Below, one piece after another: positions 54,943 through 63,889 of a DNA stretch of 64,000 nucleotides (position 1 is its first letter; the number at the start of each line of letters is the position of its first letter). This stretch comes from Candidatus Avimuribaculum pullicola (lineage in GTDB: Bacteria > Bacteroidota > Bacteroidia > Bacteroidales > Muribaculaceae), in the NCBI GenBank assembly GCA_018716295.1, contig DVKC01000032.1, positions 83,713 through 147,712 on the forward strand. The letters run 5' to 3'. Under the pieces are notes generated by a model. The model was not told the DNA's origin. It made no database searches and worked only from the letters and a program-made list of their open reading frames with translations. The translations under genes were made by a program, and so were the position numbers.

Positions 54943-56112
54943 TTACTTGTATTCAAATGTGCCCATTTCGCTCTTGATGGTCAAGAGGTTATCGGGTGCA
55001 TCTTCAACATGCCCGACTACCTGCGCGTCGATGTTGAAACTGCGCGATATGTCGATGATGGCCTGTGCGTCTTCGGGGTTAACGTAGATTTCCATGCGGT
55101 GACCCATGTTGAACACTTTATACATCTCTTTCCAGTCGGTACCCGATTGCTCTTGTATCAATTTGAAAAGAGGTGGAATGGGGAACAAGTTGTCTTTGAT
55201 TACATGTTTGCCGGTTACGAAGTGCATCACCTTGGTTTGCGCGCCGCCCGAGCAGTGTACCATTCCATGAATTTTGTGGCGCATCGTGTCGAGTATCTTT
55301 TTGATTACAGGCGCATAGGTGCGTGTTGGCGACAGCACGAGTTTGCCAGCATCCAATGGAACACCTGGCACGGGGTCGGTAAGCCCCACTTGGCCTGAGT
55401 AAACAAGGTCGGAAGGCACATTATGGTCGTATGTTTCGGGATATTTTTCAGCAACAGTCTTGGCAAACACGTCATGCCGTGCCGAAGTCAACCCGTTGCT
55501 TCCCATGCCGCCATTGTATTGGCTTTCGTATGTGGCCTGTCCCGACGATGCCAGCCCCACGATTACATCGCCGGCGGCGATGTTGGCATTGTCGATAACG
55601 TCGCTTCGCTTCATGCGGCAAGTGACTGTGCTATCCACGATGATGGTGCGCACCAAGTCGCCCACGTCGGCAGTTTCACCTCCAGTCGATATAATGTTGA
55701 CTCCCAATTGCCGCAACTCCTTAAGCAATTCTTCAGTGCCGTTTATTATTGCGGCTATCACTTCGCCAGGGATAAGCATCTTGTTTCGGCCTATTGTCGA
55801 TGACAGCAGGATATTGTCGGTCGCACCCACACACAGCAGGTCGTCGATGTTCATGATTAGAGCATCTTGTGCTATTCCTTTCCACACGCTCAGGTCGCCC
55901 GTTTCACGCCAATAGGCATACGCAAGCGACGACTTGGTGCCGGCACCGTCGGCGTGCATGATGTTGCAGTATTCAGGGTCGCCGCCCAGCAGGTCGGGAA
56001 TGATTTTGCAGAAAGCCTTTGGGTATAGCCCTTTGTCAACATTCTTGATGGCGTTGTGTACATCTTCTTTCGATGCCGACACGCCGCGCAGGTCATAACG
56101 TTGGTCACTCAT
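54943..56112 (-). CDS. purM: Phosphoribosylformylglycinamidine cyclo-ligase (AIR synthase)
   Basis: The 389-residue protein closes the imidazole ring in purine synthesis. It shows the PurM features: HADGAGTKSSLAYAYWRETG, IAQDALIMNIDDLLCVGAT, ISTGGETADVGDLVRTIIVD, VGLASSGQATYES and a C-terminal FNMGHRMEIYV. The sequence is a divergent PurM type, somewhat longer than the ~345-residue enterobacterial enzyme. It follows cdsA by 36 bases on the same strand, an unusual functional pairing. A repeat element abuts its stop codon. Confidence 0.93.
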   Translation of the reverse strand: MSDQRYDLRGVSASKEDVHNAIKNVDKGLYPKAFCKIIPDLLGGDPEYCNIMHADGAGTKSSLAYAYWRETGDLSVWKGIAQDALIMNIDDLLCVGATDNILLSSTIGRNKMLIPGEVIAAIINGTEELLKELRQLGVNIISTGGETADVGDLVRTIIVDSTVTCRMKRSDVIDNANIAAGDVIVGLASSGQATYESQYNGGMGSNGLTSARHDVFAKTVAEKYPETYDHNVPSDLVYSGQVGLTDPVPGVPLDAGKLVLSPTRTYAPVIKKILDTMRHKIHGMVHCSGGAQTKVMHFVTGKHVIKDNLFPIPPLFKLIQEQSGTDWKEMYKVFNMGHRMEIYVNPEDAQAIIDISRSFNIDAQVVGHVEDAPDNLLTIKSEMGTFEYK

Positions 56113-56148
56113 AACGATGTGTGTATATTTTAAGAAAGGTGTTTATTA

Positions 56149-56991
56149 TCAAAATAGGGCCGTAATAAATAGGAATATTACCACGGCTGGCGACACAAGC
56201 AGCAAGCTGTCGATGCGGTCGAGTATTCCGCCATGCCCAGGAATCAGATGTCCTGAGTCCTTGACATGCACGGTGCGCTTGAGAAGCGACTCGGCAAGGT
56301 CGCCCCAAGTGGCAAATACAGGCACGACAATGCCCAGTGCCACCCATCTCCAAGGCGAATCATCGAATACGCCGAATATGCCATCGCCGAATAAGTACAA
56401 CAAAATGCCGGCTATGACGCTGAATGCCATTCCGCCCCAAAATCCTTCCCACGACTTCTTGGGCGATATGCGTTCGAACAGCCGTCGGCGGCCTATCATG
56501 CTGCCCACGCAAAATGCGCCTGTGTCGTTGAGCCATATCATGATGAAAATGGCAAGCAGCAAGCCAGGACTGAAAGCATATATCACATTGAGCAAGGTGA
56601 GCGGCAGTGCCACATACGCCTGTGTCAGGCAGGAGTGGGCAAACGATTGCAACGCATTTTCGCCAGTTATATAGATTTGCGCGACAATCCGTGCCACCAA
56701 GTAGGCAAAAAAACCTAAAAAGAATGCCACCGTAATCTCGTTATCAACGAGGAAGAAAAACGCCGTTGAAAAAAGCGACACGCCGCCAAAGCAGTCGAGA
56801 ATGGCGACGAGCAGCTTGTGGCGGCGGGTGGTATCGTTATTGTCAACCAAGTGGTGCAATTCAATAATACCAAGCACAGTGAAAAGGACTAAAAGTCCAT
56901 AGAACATATAAGGGGTATGTAGCAGCAATGCTGCGACAATCAGTGCTACGTAAACGCTGCCCGAGGCAGCCCTGACTAATATTTTTTTCAC
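56149..56991 (-). CDS. cdsA: Phosphatidate cytidylyltransferase
   Basis: The 280-residue integral membrane protein, with about eight helices, makes CDP-diacylglycerol from phosphatidic acid and CTP. The C-terminal signature KDSGHLIPGHGGILDRIDSLL region (56219-56281 on the minus strand) contains the conserved DS, GHGG and DRxD residues. ISPKKSWEGFWGG is the second conserved block. It is divergent from the response regulator gene, with a good promoter, and purM lies downstream. Confidence 0.95.
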   Translation of the reverse strand: MKKILVRAASGSVYVALIVAALLLHTPYMFYGLLVLFTVLGIIELHHLVDNNDTTRRHKLLVAILDCFGGVSLFSTAFFFLVDNEITVAFFLGFFAYLVARIVAQIYITGENALQSFAHSCLTQAYVALPLTLLNVIYAFSPGLLLAIFIMIWLNDTGAFCVGSMIGRRRLFERISPKKSWEGFWGGMAFSVIAGILLYLFGDGIFGVFDDSPWRWVALGIVVPVFATWGDLAESLLKRTVHVKDSGHLIPGHGGILDRIDSLLLVSPAVVIFLFITALF

Positions 56992-57026
56992 TGTTGCTTT
57001 GAATTTTTAGGGTTATTTTGTGCAGA

Positions 57027-57056
57027 CAAAATTAATTAATAATCTGTAATGTTCAA
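57027..57056 (-). promoter_or_regulatory. Promoter for cdsA-purM
   Basis: On the minus strand, TTG (57056-57054), a 19-base spacer and TAATTTTG (57034-57027) form a complete Bacteroidota promoter 36 bases before the cdsA ATG. Confidence 0.65.
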
Positions 57057-57197
57057 AATCTCGCTTCCGCAAAAGACTTGGCAATGCGAAAAAAGGTCTG
57101 TCAGTGTGGCTTATGGCGATTTTTTAGAAATAAATTTATGTGTATATGGAAAGTTATTATTAATTTCGGCAACGTGAAATGTTACAGGATTGTCATA

Positions 57198-57225
57198 TTG
57201 GTTAAAGATAGTTGTAGTAATTTTG
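57198..57225 (+). promoter_or_regulatory. Promoter for the response regulator operon
   Basis: TTG at 57198-57200, a 17-base spacer and TAATTTTG at 57218-57225 precede the ATG at 57248 by 22 bases. The spacer is at the short end of the usual range. Confidence 0.55.
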
Positions 57226-57247
57226 CACATCATAAACGTATTTAACT

Positions 57248-57937
57248 ATGGCTACGAAAAGCAAAATCTTAGTCGTGGATGACGAAGATACTATTTGTGA
57301 AGTGTTGAAGCTTAATCTTGAAATGGCTGGCTATGATGTCGATACTGCCAATTCAGCCGAGGCTGCCATGAAAAAGCCCTTGGCCGACTATGACCTGTAT
57401 ATCATAGATGTGATGATGGGCGAAATGAATGGTTTCGACTTCGCTTCAAAGATAAGGGCGACCGAGGCTTTGAAAGAGATTCCTATCATAATATGCACTG
57501 CCAAGGATAGCGAGGAGGATTTGCTCGACGGATTCAGCCGCGGCATTGACGATTATGTGAAAAAACCGTTTTCGATACGCGAACTTGTGGTGCGCATCAA
57601 GAGTGTGCTGCGCCGCACCAAAGGCGGTGACACCGAGCAAGTGCCATCGTCGCTCACGTGCAACACGCTCGTGCTTGATGCCGAAAAAAAATTATGCACT
57701 ATCGACGGCGAGGAAGTCCCGCTCACCAAGAAAGAATTTGAAATCCTGCGATTGTTCTTGCAAAACCGTGGACGAATATTCTCTCGTGAAGAAATCTTGG
57801 GAAAAGTGTGGGAAGAGGATGTACTCGTGATTGACCGTACCATCGATGTGAACATCAACAGATTAAGAAAGAAATTAAAACAATATGGTAACAATATTAT
57901 AACAAAACTGGGCTATGGATACGGGTTTAAAGACTAA
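57248..57937 (+). CDS. OmpR/PhoB-family response regulator
   Basis: The 229-residue protein has a receiver domain (VVDDED near residue 10, phospho-acceptor Asp in YIIDVMMGEMNG near 55, Lys in YVKKPFSIREL near 105) and a C-terminal winged helix (LTKKEFEILRLFLQNRGRIF, then DRTIDVNINRLRKKL). It binds DNA when phosphorylated. Its gene overlaps the sensor kinase gene by 23 bases, so the pair is a two-component system. A phosphate-type transporter follows; regulation of phosphate uptake is possible but not shown. RprY-like regulators of Bacteroides are an alternative name. Confidence 0.93.
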   Translation: MATKSKILVVDDEDTICEVLKLNLEMAGYDVDTANSAEAAMKKPLADYDLYIIDVMMGEMNGFDFASKIRATEALKEIPIIICTAKDSEEDLLDGFSRGIDDYVKKPFSIRELVVRIKSVLRRTKGGDTEQVPSSLTCNTLVLDAEKKLCTIDGEEVPLTKKEFEILRLFLQNRGRIFSREEILGKVWEEDVLVIDRTIDVNINRLRKKLKQYGNNIITKLGYGYGFKD

Positions 57938-59360
57938 GTTCAATTATCAGACAAGACTGTTCTCCCTTATCATCGTGTTCATGTGGATTTTGACATTTGC
58001 ATTCTTCACGTTGCAATACACCCGTGAAAAGGAATACAAGGTGGAAACAATCAACAACGAATTGCAGATGCTCAACATGAGGGTGCTGAACAGCATCGAG
58101 AGCCGCGACAGCATCGACATGGCTCACATCAACCGGGTAATCGATGCCGACTCGGTGCGACTCACCGTCATCGACATGGCGGGCAACGTGCTTTACGACA
58201 ATTCGCACAGCGGCGAAATGGACAACCACCTGGATCGCGTGGAGATGAAGGCAGCCCTTGCCAATGGCGACGGCTACACGATACGCCGCCGTTCCGACAC
58301 CGACAGCAACGAGTATTTCTATTCGGCCACGCGAGGCGACTCGGTGGTGGTGCGCACGGCCTTGCCTTACAACAAGGAATTGACCGATTATTTCCGTGTC
58401 GATACGGTGTATATGTGGGTAATCATTTTGGTGGCGTTGATTGTGAGCGTAGTGGCTTATTTCGCTACCCGCCGCTTGGGACAGAGCATACAGAACCTGA
58501 GCGACTTTGCCACGCAAGCCGAACAGGGCAACATACTCACCTACGACACTTCGAGCTTCCCGCAAGACGAGCTGGGCGAAATATCGCGGCAAATAATAAG
58601 CTTGTACAAGAAATTGAAGCAGACCATACAGGAGCGCGACGACAATCTGCGCAACGCCATATTCGAGGAACAAGAGAAAGTGCGTATCAAGCAGCAACTC
58701 ACCAGCAACATCAACCATGAAATAAAAACGCCCGTGCACGCAATTCAGGCATGCCTGGAAACAGTGGTGAACAATCGCGACAGCTTCGACAAGGATACAA
58801 TCATGGAACTTATCGACAAGGCCTACCAGAATGTGCAGCGGCTGTGCTCGTTGTTGCACGACATATCGGTGATTACCCGCATTACCGAGGCTGGCGACCA
58901 AATCAAGAAGTCGGCAGTGAATGTCAACGAAGTGCTTGCATCGGTAGTTGACGATGTGGAACAATTCCCGCCCGAAAAACGCATGCGAGTGAACATCAAC
59001 GTGCCTGATGGCATGGTTGTGCAAGGAAACGACACGCTCATCGAGGCTATTTTCCACAACCTGCTCATCAATGCGCTGTCATACTCGGGTGGCCGTGATA
59101 TATTTATCGATATGGTGGAAGAAACACCCGAATATTACAAATTCCGCTTTGCCGACAATGGAGTTGGCGTGGCTCCCGAACATTTGAACCACCTGTTTGA
59201 ACGTTTCTACCGCATCGACGAGGGCCGTTCGCGCAAGCTTGGCGGCACTGGCCTCGGATTGGCCATCGTGAAGAATGCCATTCTTTTCCACCGTGGCACA
59301 GTGGCTGTGCGCAACCGTCCAACTGGCGGGCTTGAGTTCACGTTTACTATCCACAAATAA
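57915..59360 (+). CDS. Sensor histidine kinase (two-membrane-helix type)
   Basis: The 481-residue protein has membrane helices near residues 14-34 and 163-187 flanking a ~125-residue periplasmic sensor domain. A HAMP-like linker (RRLGQSIQNLSDFATQAEQG) follows, then a HisKA domain with the phospho-acceptor in INHEIKTPVHAI near residue 268. The HATPase domain has its N box at EAIFHNLLINALSY, FADNGVGVAPEH (G1) and GGTGLGLAIVK (G2). It phosphorylates the regulator encoded just upstream. The stimulus is unknown. The PiT gene 36 bases downstream suggests a link with phosphate or ion status. Confidence 0.92.
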   Translation: MDTGLKTKFNYQTRLFSLIIVFMWILTFAFFTLQYTREKEYKVETINNELQMLNMRVLNSIESRDSIDMAHINRVIDADSVRLTVIDMAGNVLYDNSHSGEMDNHLDRVEMKAALANGDGYTIRRRSDTDSNEYFYSATRGDSVVVRTALPYNKELTDYFRVDTVYMWVIILVALIVSVVAYFATRRLGQSIQNLSDFATQAEQGNILTYDTSSFPQDELGEISRQIISLYKKLKQTIQERDDNLRNAIFEEQEKVRIKQQLTSNINHEIKTPVHAIQACLETVVNNRDSFDKDTIMELIDKAYQNVQRLCSLLHDISVITRITEAGDQIKKSAVNVNEVLASVVDDVEQFPPEKRMRVNINVPDGMVVQGNDTLIEAIFHNLLINALSYSGGRDIFIDMVEETPEYYKFRFADNGVGVAPEHLNHLFERFYRIDEGRSRKLGGTGLGLAIVKNAILFHRGTVAVRNRPTGGLEFTFTIHK

Positions 59361-59396
59361 TGTATAGAAAAAGTAATACACACATAACTTTATATT

Positions 59397-61640
59397 ATGA
59401 GTCCTATTTTCACAGTAATCATTATTGTACTGGCATTGCTTGCTATCTTGGACTTGATAGTGGGCGTATCCAACGATGCGGTGAATTTCTTGAATTCGGC
59501 GTTGGGTGCCAAAATCGCCCCTATGAAAGTCATCTTGACGGTGGCCTCGGTGGGCATATTGATTGGTGTCGTGACGTCAAACGGCATGATGGAAGTGGCA
59601 CGCAGCGGTGTGATGCACCCGGGCATGTTCACATTCCACGAAATTATGTTCCTTTTTGTGGGCGTGATGCTCACCGACGTGATTTTGCTCAATACGTTCA
59701 ATTCGCTTGGTCTGCCCACTTCGACCACGGTGTCGCTTATCTCGGAATTGCTCGGTAGCGCAGTAGCTGTGGCTTCGTTCAAGATTTACGCCGACCCCGA
59801 TTTGAGCATATCCGACCTGGGCACGTTTATCAATAGCGGCAAGGCACTGGTAATCATTTCGGGCATATTGCTGTCGGTAGTGATTGCGTTCACTGTCGGT
59901 GCTGTGTTGATGTACTTCAGCCGCATACTCTTCACATTCCGTTATGTCAAGGGATTGAAACGCTATGGCGCGATTTGGTGTGGCGTTTCGATTGTCGGCA
60001 TTTTGTATTTCGCCATATTCCAAGGCATGAAGAGTTCGGGGCTTTTCTCCGACGATGTGCTGAACTATATCAATGAGCATATCTATCTGGTGCTTTTGAT
60101 CACTTGGATATTTTCGTCGCTCGTGATGTGGCTTTTGCAATTATGCAAGGTGAATATAATGAAAATCACCATTCTTGCAGGCACGATGGCACTGGCCTTG
60201 GCATTTGCCGGCAACGACCTTGTAAACTTCATCGGTGTGCCTCTCGCCGGGCTCGATTCATACATCATGGCCCTTAACAACGGTGCCAACGAAAACATGC
60301 TCATGGGCGACCTTGCCAAACCCGCACAAGCCAACATCTGGTTTCTCGTGGCTTCGGGCGTGGTGATGATATTGACACTTTTCTTCTCACGCTCGGCTAT
60401 GCGCGTGGCCGAAACACAGCTCAATCTCTCGTCGCAACATGACGAAGAGGAGCGTTTCGGTTCTTCACCGGCATCACGTTCGCTTGTGCGCACGGCTCTT
60501 GCACTCAACACGTTCTACAAGCGCATCATGCCCGAAGCATTGCTTGAACGAATCAACAAGCGTTTTGCCCCACTCACCGAGGAAGAACGCGGCTCGGCAG
60601 CCTACGACCATATTCGCGCCGTCGTCAACCTTACTGCTGCCGCCATACTTATCTGTATAGGTACATCGTTCCAGTTGCCGCTCTCCACCACCTATGTAGT
60701 GTTCATGGTAGCAATGGGTTCGTCGCTCGCCGACCGTGCTTGGGGGCGCGACAGTGCCGTTTACCGCATCACTGGTGTGATGGTGGTTATATCGGGGTGG
60801 TTCCTGACTGCCGTGGTGGGCTTCACACTCTCGTTTGTCATCGGCATTATACTGATGTGGGGCGACTGGATTGCATTTATCATCATACTCATAATATGTG
60901 GTTATGTGTTGTGCCACAACCTTATCTTCAAGTCGAAAAAGAAAGAAGATACCGAGGTTGAACGTTTGCAACTCAAGGACGACGCCAATGCCGAAGATGT
61001 GCTCTATTCGTGCACCGAAACCGTGGTTAGCACCATGGAAGATGTATCGTCGATCTACAACCACATGCTCGTGGCCTTATACACCGAGAACCGCAAGGTG
61101 CTGAAAGAAACCGTTGCGCAGTCCGAAGTATTGTATAAGGAAGCCAATAAACGCAAATATAATATGTCGATTACACTGAAACGGCTCGAAGAGCAAAATA
61201 TCGACACAGGCTATTTCTATGTGCAAGTCGTTGACTACCTGAGCGAAGTGTCAAAGGCACTGCTCCACTGCACTCGACCTGCATACGAACACATCAATAA
61301 CAACCACCGCAGTCTGTCGGAAAGCCAGATAATGGACTTGAAGACAATCAACGACGAAGTTGACAACATATTTGCAACTATCAACCAGATGCTGCGCAAC
61401 AAGGATTTCACAGGTATCGACGAGGTGATGACCATGCGTGACGAGTTGTTCTCAACCATTGCCGAGAGCATCAAGAACCAAATCAGGCGTTTGAAAGACC
61501 AGGAAATGAGCACTCGCGCCAGTGAGCTGTATCTCAACATCTTGAACGAAACAAAGAATATGGTGCTTCAATCACGCAACTTGCTCAAGTCGCAAGCCTA
61601 TTTCCTAAACAAAATCCAAGTTTCAAGCACCCGTCCATAA
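59397..61640 (+). CDS. PiT-family inorganic phosphate transporter with PhoU-like tail
   Basis: The 747-residue protein has the two PiT signature repeats: VGVSNDAVNFLNSALGAKI near residue 21 and FAGNDLVNFIGVPLAGLDSY near 265. About ten to twelve membrane helices lie up to residue ~515. The last ~220 residues are soluble and helical (VERLQLKDDANAEDVLYSC onward), resembling a PhoU-type regulatory domain. The C-terminal fusion is typical of long Bacteroidota PiT proteins. It probably imports phosphate coupled to H+ or Na+. It follows a two-component system and ends at a strong hairpin. Confidence 0.9.
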   Translation: MSPIFTVIIIVLALLAILDLIVGVSNDAVNFLNSALGAKIAPMKVILTVASVGILIGVVTSNGMMEVARSGVMHPGMFTFHEIMFLFVGVMLTDVILLNTFNSLGLPTSTTVSLISELLGSAVAVASFKIYADPDLSISDLGTFINSGKALVIISGILLSVVIAFTVGAVLMYFSRILFTFRYVKGLKRYGAIWCGVSIVGILYFAIFQGMKSSGLFSDDVLNYINEHIYLVLLITWIFSSLVMWLLQLCKVNIMKITILAGTMALALAFAGNDLVNFIGVPLAGLDSYIMALNNGANENMLMGDLAKPAQANIWFLVASGVVMILTLFFSRSAMRVAETQLNLSSQHDEEERFGSSPASRSLVRTALALNTFYKRIMPEALLERINKRFAPLTEEERGSAAYDHIRAVVNLTAAAILICIGTSFQLPLSTTYVVFMVAMGSSLADRAWGRDSAVYRITGVMVVISGWFLTAVVGFTLSFVIGIILMWGDWIAFIIILIICGYVLCHNLIFKSKKKEDTEVERLQLKDDANAEDVLYSCTETVVSTMEDVSSIYNHMLVALYTENRKVLKETVAQSEVLYKEANKRKYNMSITLKRLEEQNIDTGYFYVQVVDYLSEVSKALLHCTRPAYEHINNNHRSLSESQIMDLKTINDEVDNIFATINQMLRNKDFTGIDEVMTMRDELFSTIAESIKNQIRRLKDQEMSTRASELYLNILNETKNMVLQSRNLLKSQAYFLNKIQVSSTRP

Positions 61641-61667
61641 AAAGCTCGGATTGGTTACCTCACACAT

Positions 61668-61706
61668 ATTTCGGCGTGAATAGTAGTTCACTATTCACGC
61701 CGAAAT
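61668..61706 (+). terminator. Strong hairpin terminator after the PiT gene
   Basis: A perfect 17-bp stem (ATTTCGGCGTGAATAGT/ACTATTCACGCCGAAAT, loop AGTTC) starts 28 bases after the stop codon. The following T tract is weak (CGTTATTAC). The rest of the gap to 61943 shows no gene. Confidence 0.75.
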
Positions 61707-61943
61707 CGTTATTACACATTGATTGCCAGAAACAAAACAATCCATCTCTTGGTAAGAGAAGGATGTTAAGAATAGGTTGCATAAATATGAGGCAATTTTT
61801 ACTCAGTATATGTCTAAGTCTTTTATATTAGATAGAAGAGAATGCCATTATAGAAGCAAGCGGGGTAATTATTTTGTAAGCAAATAAAGTTTTTATAGTT
61901 AATTTAAAAGTTGCGCCCGACACAAACATAGGGTACTGAAAAA

Positions 61944-62348
61944 ATGAAAACATTGAAACATTTTGCAATGATGCTTGTGCTGGTAACGATGGGATTTGCT
62001 TTTTCAAGCTGTAGCGATGATGATGATGAGCCATTCACAGACTTGGGAAGCCGTGTTGAAGGCGAATATATTGGGACACTGAAGCCCATTGGTTATACCG
62101 ATGAACCAGCAAGGGCTTATGTGTCGTTAGTTCGCGTTGCCGATGATGCCGTTTCGTTTAAATGCACTTGCGAAGCATTCGATATAGATCCCGATCCGAG
62201 GAACTTGGTAATCGAAGAGCGGAGTGGTGGCGTGTATTATTTGACGTCGGAGAGTACCTATGTCATCGAGGGTTCGGCAAGCGGAAATTCGTTGAGCATA
62301 ACTTTTGCTATAGGTGACATAGAATGGTTCTTCTCGGGTTCGAAATAA
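61944..62348 (+). CDS. Small lipoprotein, calycin-like beta-barrel candidate
   Basis: The 134-residue protein has a lipoprotein signal (MKTLKHFAMMLVLVTMGFAF, then SSC), followed by an acidic DDDDE stretch, a common surface-export-like signal after the lipidated cysteine in Bacteroidota. The body is predicted to be beta-rich (EGEYIGTLKPIG, then AYVSLVRVADDAVSF and SGNSLSITFAIGDIEWFFSG). This resembles calycin-like domain proteins of gut Bacteroidales, but the match is from memory and not firm. It is a single gene with no evident partner, lying before a broken LysM lipoprotein gene. Confidence 0.75.
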   Translation: MKTLKHFAMMLVLVTMGFAFSSCSDDDDEPFTDLGSRVEGEYIGTLKPIGYTDEPARAYVSLVRVADDAVSFKCTCEAFDIDPDPRNLVIEERSGGVYYLTSESTYVIEGSASGNSLSITFAIGDIEWFFSGSK

Positions 62349-62382
62349 TTGACGGACAAAAGAATTTTACAGTGAATGGGGC

Positions 62383-62979
62383 ATGGTTAGGAATATAACG
62401 TTAGTACTGCTTTGTGCATTTTGCTTACTGACGGTCAGTTGCACTCACCGCATTGTCGATTTTACCGTTATATAGCCGAAAAATGTGCCTATCAGTGATA
62501 CTGGAGTGCAAATGAAGAAATCCGCATCGAGGGTAAAAGGCGTTGACGGGAAATGGATGGTGTTGGGTTTCGGTGGCACTCCCGATATGAAAGAAGCAAT
62601 CGATGATGCCATTGAACAATATCCCGTGGCTGTGGCTTTATCGGATGGCGTGATCAAGAAGAGAAGTTGGTATGCTATTCTATTGGACAAAACCCAGTAC
62701 ATTGTAGAAAGTACGCCTGTTTATACGACCAACTTGTCGCCAAACATTTACCAACAGCCGTTAGTCGAGGGTAATGTGCAGGATGCCAGTGACGCTCAGG
62801 CAAGGGCACCCGAACAAAACGTGTTTAGATTAGAGCACGTTGTGAAATCAGGTGAAACGCTTCGATATATTGCGCAATTATATGGAACTTCTGCGTGGAA
62901 AATTATATTGTTAAACAATTTGCAGTCCAACGAATTTAAGCGTGGACAAAAATTGCTGATAGAAATTCCCCAAAATTAA
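62383..62979 (+). pseudogene. LysM lipoprotein broken by in-frame amber codon
   Basis: An ATG at 62383 opens a lipoprotein signal (MVRNITLVLLCAFCLLTVSC) that continues THRIVDFTVI and then hits TAG at 62473-62475. The same frame continues PKNVPISDTGVQMKKSASRV and on to a C-terminal LysM domain (VVKSGETLRYIAQLYGTSAW, ending KLLIEIPQN), stopping at 62979. The RIVDFTVIxxKNV phrase spans the stop without a shift, so a single base change (for example a serine TCG to TAG) explains it. The downstream part could only be made from a GTG at 62485 and would lack the signal peptide. Without the stop it would be a 198-residue envelope lipoprotein binding peptidoglycan. Confidence 0.8.
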
Positions 62980-63017
62980 TGTTATGTAGCAGTAAATAGT
63001 CACAAAGAGGCAACACC

Positions 63018-63235
63018 ATGCCGCTTGGTAAAGAGAGCGATAGCAAACGAAACCTGCGGAGGTTGACAACTTGAAAATACGGCTTCGGAGATGCCATACA
63101 CCAGTAACTATGGTGCGGCATCTCCGAAGCCGTATTCATGGAGGGACAAATACCGCAGGTTGCGTTCGCTGCGCTCACTCCACCCGCAGATGAGCACAGT
63201 TTTGCCCCCCTGGGGCAATTCTATATCTACCACTA
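63018..63235. repeat. Nested-palindrome intergenic repeat (copy E)
   Basis: The best-preserved copy. Inner arms AATACGGCTTCGGAGATGCC (63076-63095) and GGCATCTCCGAAGCCGTATT (63117-63136) are a perfect 20-bp inverted repeat. Outer arms AGCGATAGCAAACGAAACCT (from 63036) and AGGTTGCGTTCGCTGCGCTC (to 63176) are an imperfect inverted pair. It ends with CACTCCACCCGCAGATGAGC and the small hairpin TTGCCCCCCTGGGGCAA. The following ~350 bases to 63591 hold no gene I can support. Confidence 0.9.
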
Positions 63236-63591
63236 AGGCCCATTGGAGGTTAATGAAAAGCTGTGCACTTTAAGCAAAAATTTTCCACCAAACATGTATC
63301 ACTTTTGATATAAAAGCATTAAATTTGGAGCAGGATTGGCCGTGTGCCATATCCTAAGACATATTAATGAAGCGTTTCTTTGCTTTATCCTTCTTACGAA
63401 ATCGCCAAATTATCTACGGTGGGATTAAGCAGTCAGAAGAGCGCTCATGCTTGTCGTATATCCACTCCCTGGCAAGGGGTTCGAGATATTCGATTAGGCG
63501 TGGGAGTGGACTGTTTATTACCGTAAGGCGTTTGGCGATGCCTGTAAGAGATGAACAGACTTGTCCTACGCTTTTTTCGGACTGGCCCAAA

Positions 63592-63833
63592 ATAATACAC
63601 CTCGCATGTAGAGCCGTCATACCATGGCGGCTCGGTAACGGCAACAATGCGGTCGTCCACAGGCGTTTGTTACGCGTGGCGGTAACGAGCCACCATAATA
63701 CGCCTCGCATGTAGAGCCGCCATAGTATGACGGCTCGATGACGGCAACAATGCGGTCGTCCACAGGCGTTTGACAGCGGACGGTGGCGAGCCGCCATGGT
63801 ATGGCGGCTCTACATGCGGGGGGGGTGTATTAT
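63592..63833. repeat. Element with ~36-bp terminal inverted repeats and 103-bp internal duplication
   Basis: The ends ATAATACACCTCGCATGTAG (63592 on) and the complement of the right end (to 63833) form an inverted repeat of about 36 bp that also includes AGAGCCGTCATACC, with a few mismatches. Inside, a unit beginning CGCATGTAGAGCCG recurs after 103 bases (63603 and 63706), including the shared stretch GGCAACAATGCGGTCGTCCA. Several short palindromes (CCATGG, CCGCCATGGTATGGCGG) are nested. There is no credible protein. It lies next to the 5S rRNA terminator. Confidence 0.8.
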
Positions 63834-63838
63834 GGCGC

Positions 63839-63882
63839 AAAAAAGTGAAGCCCGGGCGGCGATTGCTCGCTGTCCGGGCTTC
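63839..63882 (-). terminator. Intrinsic terminator of the rRNA operon
   Basis: On the minus strand, GAAGCCCGG and CCGGGCTTC (63882-63874 and 63855-63847) form a stem around a short loop region that itself can pair. TTTTTT (63844-63839) follows two bases later. It directly follows the 5S gene. Confidence 0.85.
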
Positions 63883-63889
63883 CCATTAT

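Noticed and set aside
57927..59057. Minus-strand 376-codon frame opposite the histidine kinase
   Set aside because: The kinase motifs on the plus strand are complete; the antisense product is His/Val-rich without family features.
62473..62475. Stop-codon reassignment (TAG or TGA read as sense)
   Set aside because: TAG ends normal genes here, such as the metalloprotease at 9738 and the FecR gene at 50816, and TGA ends many others. The two broken genes are better explained by mutation.
63367..63714. Frames over 100 codons on both strands near 63.4-63.8 kb as genes
   Set aside because: They run into the inverted-repeat element, lack recognisable domains, and their composition follows the repeats.
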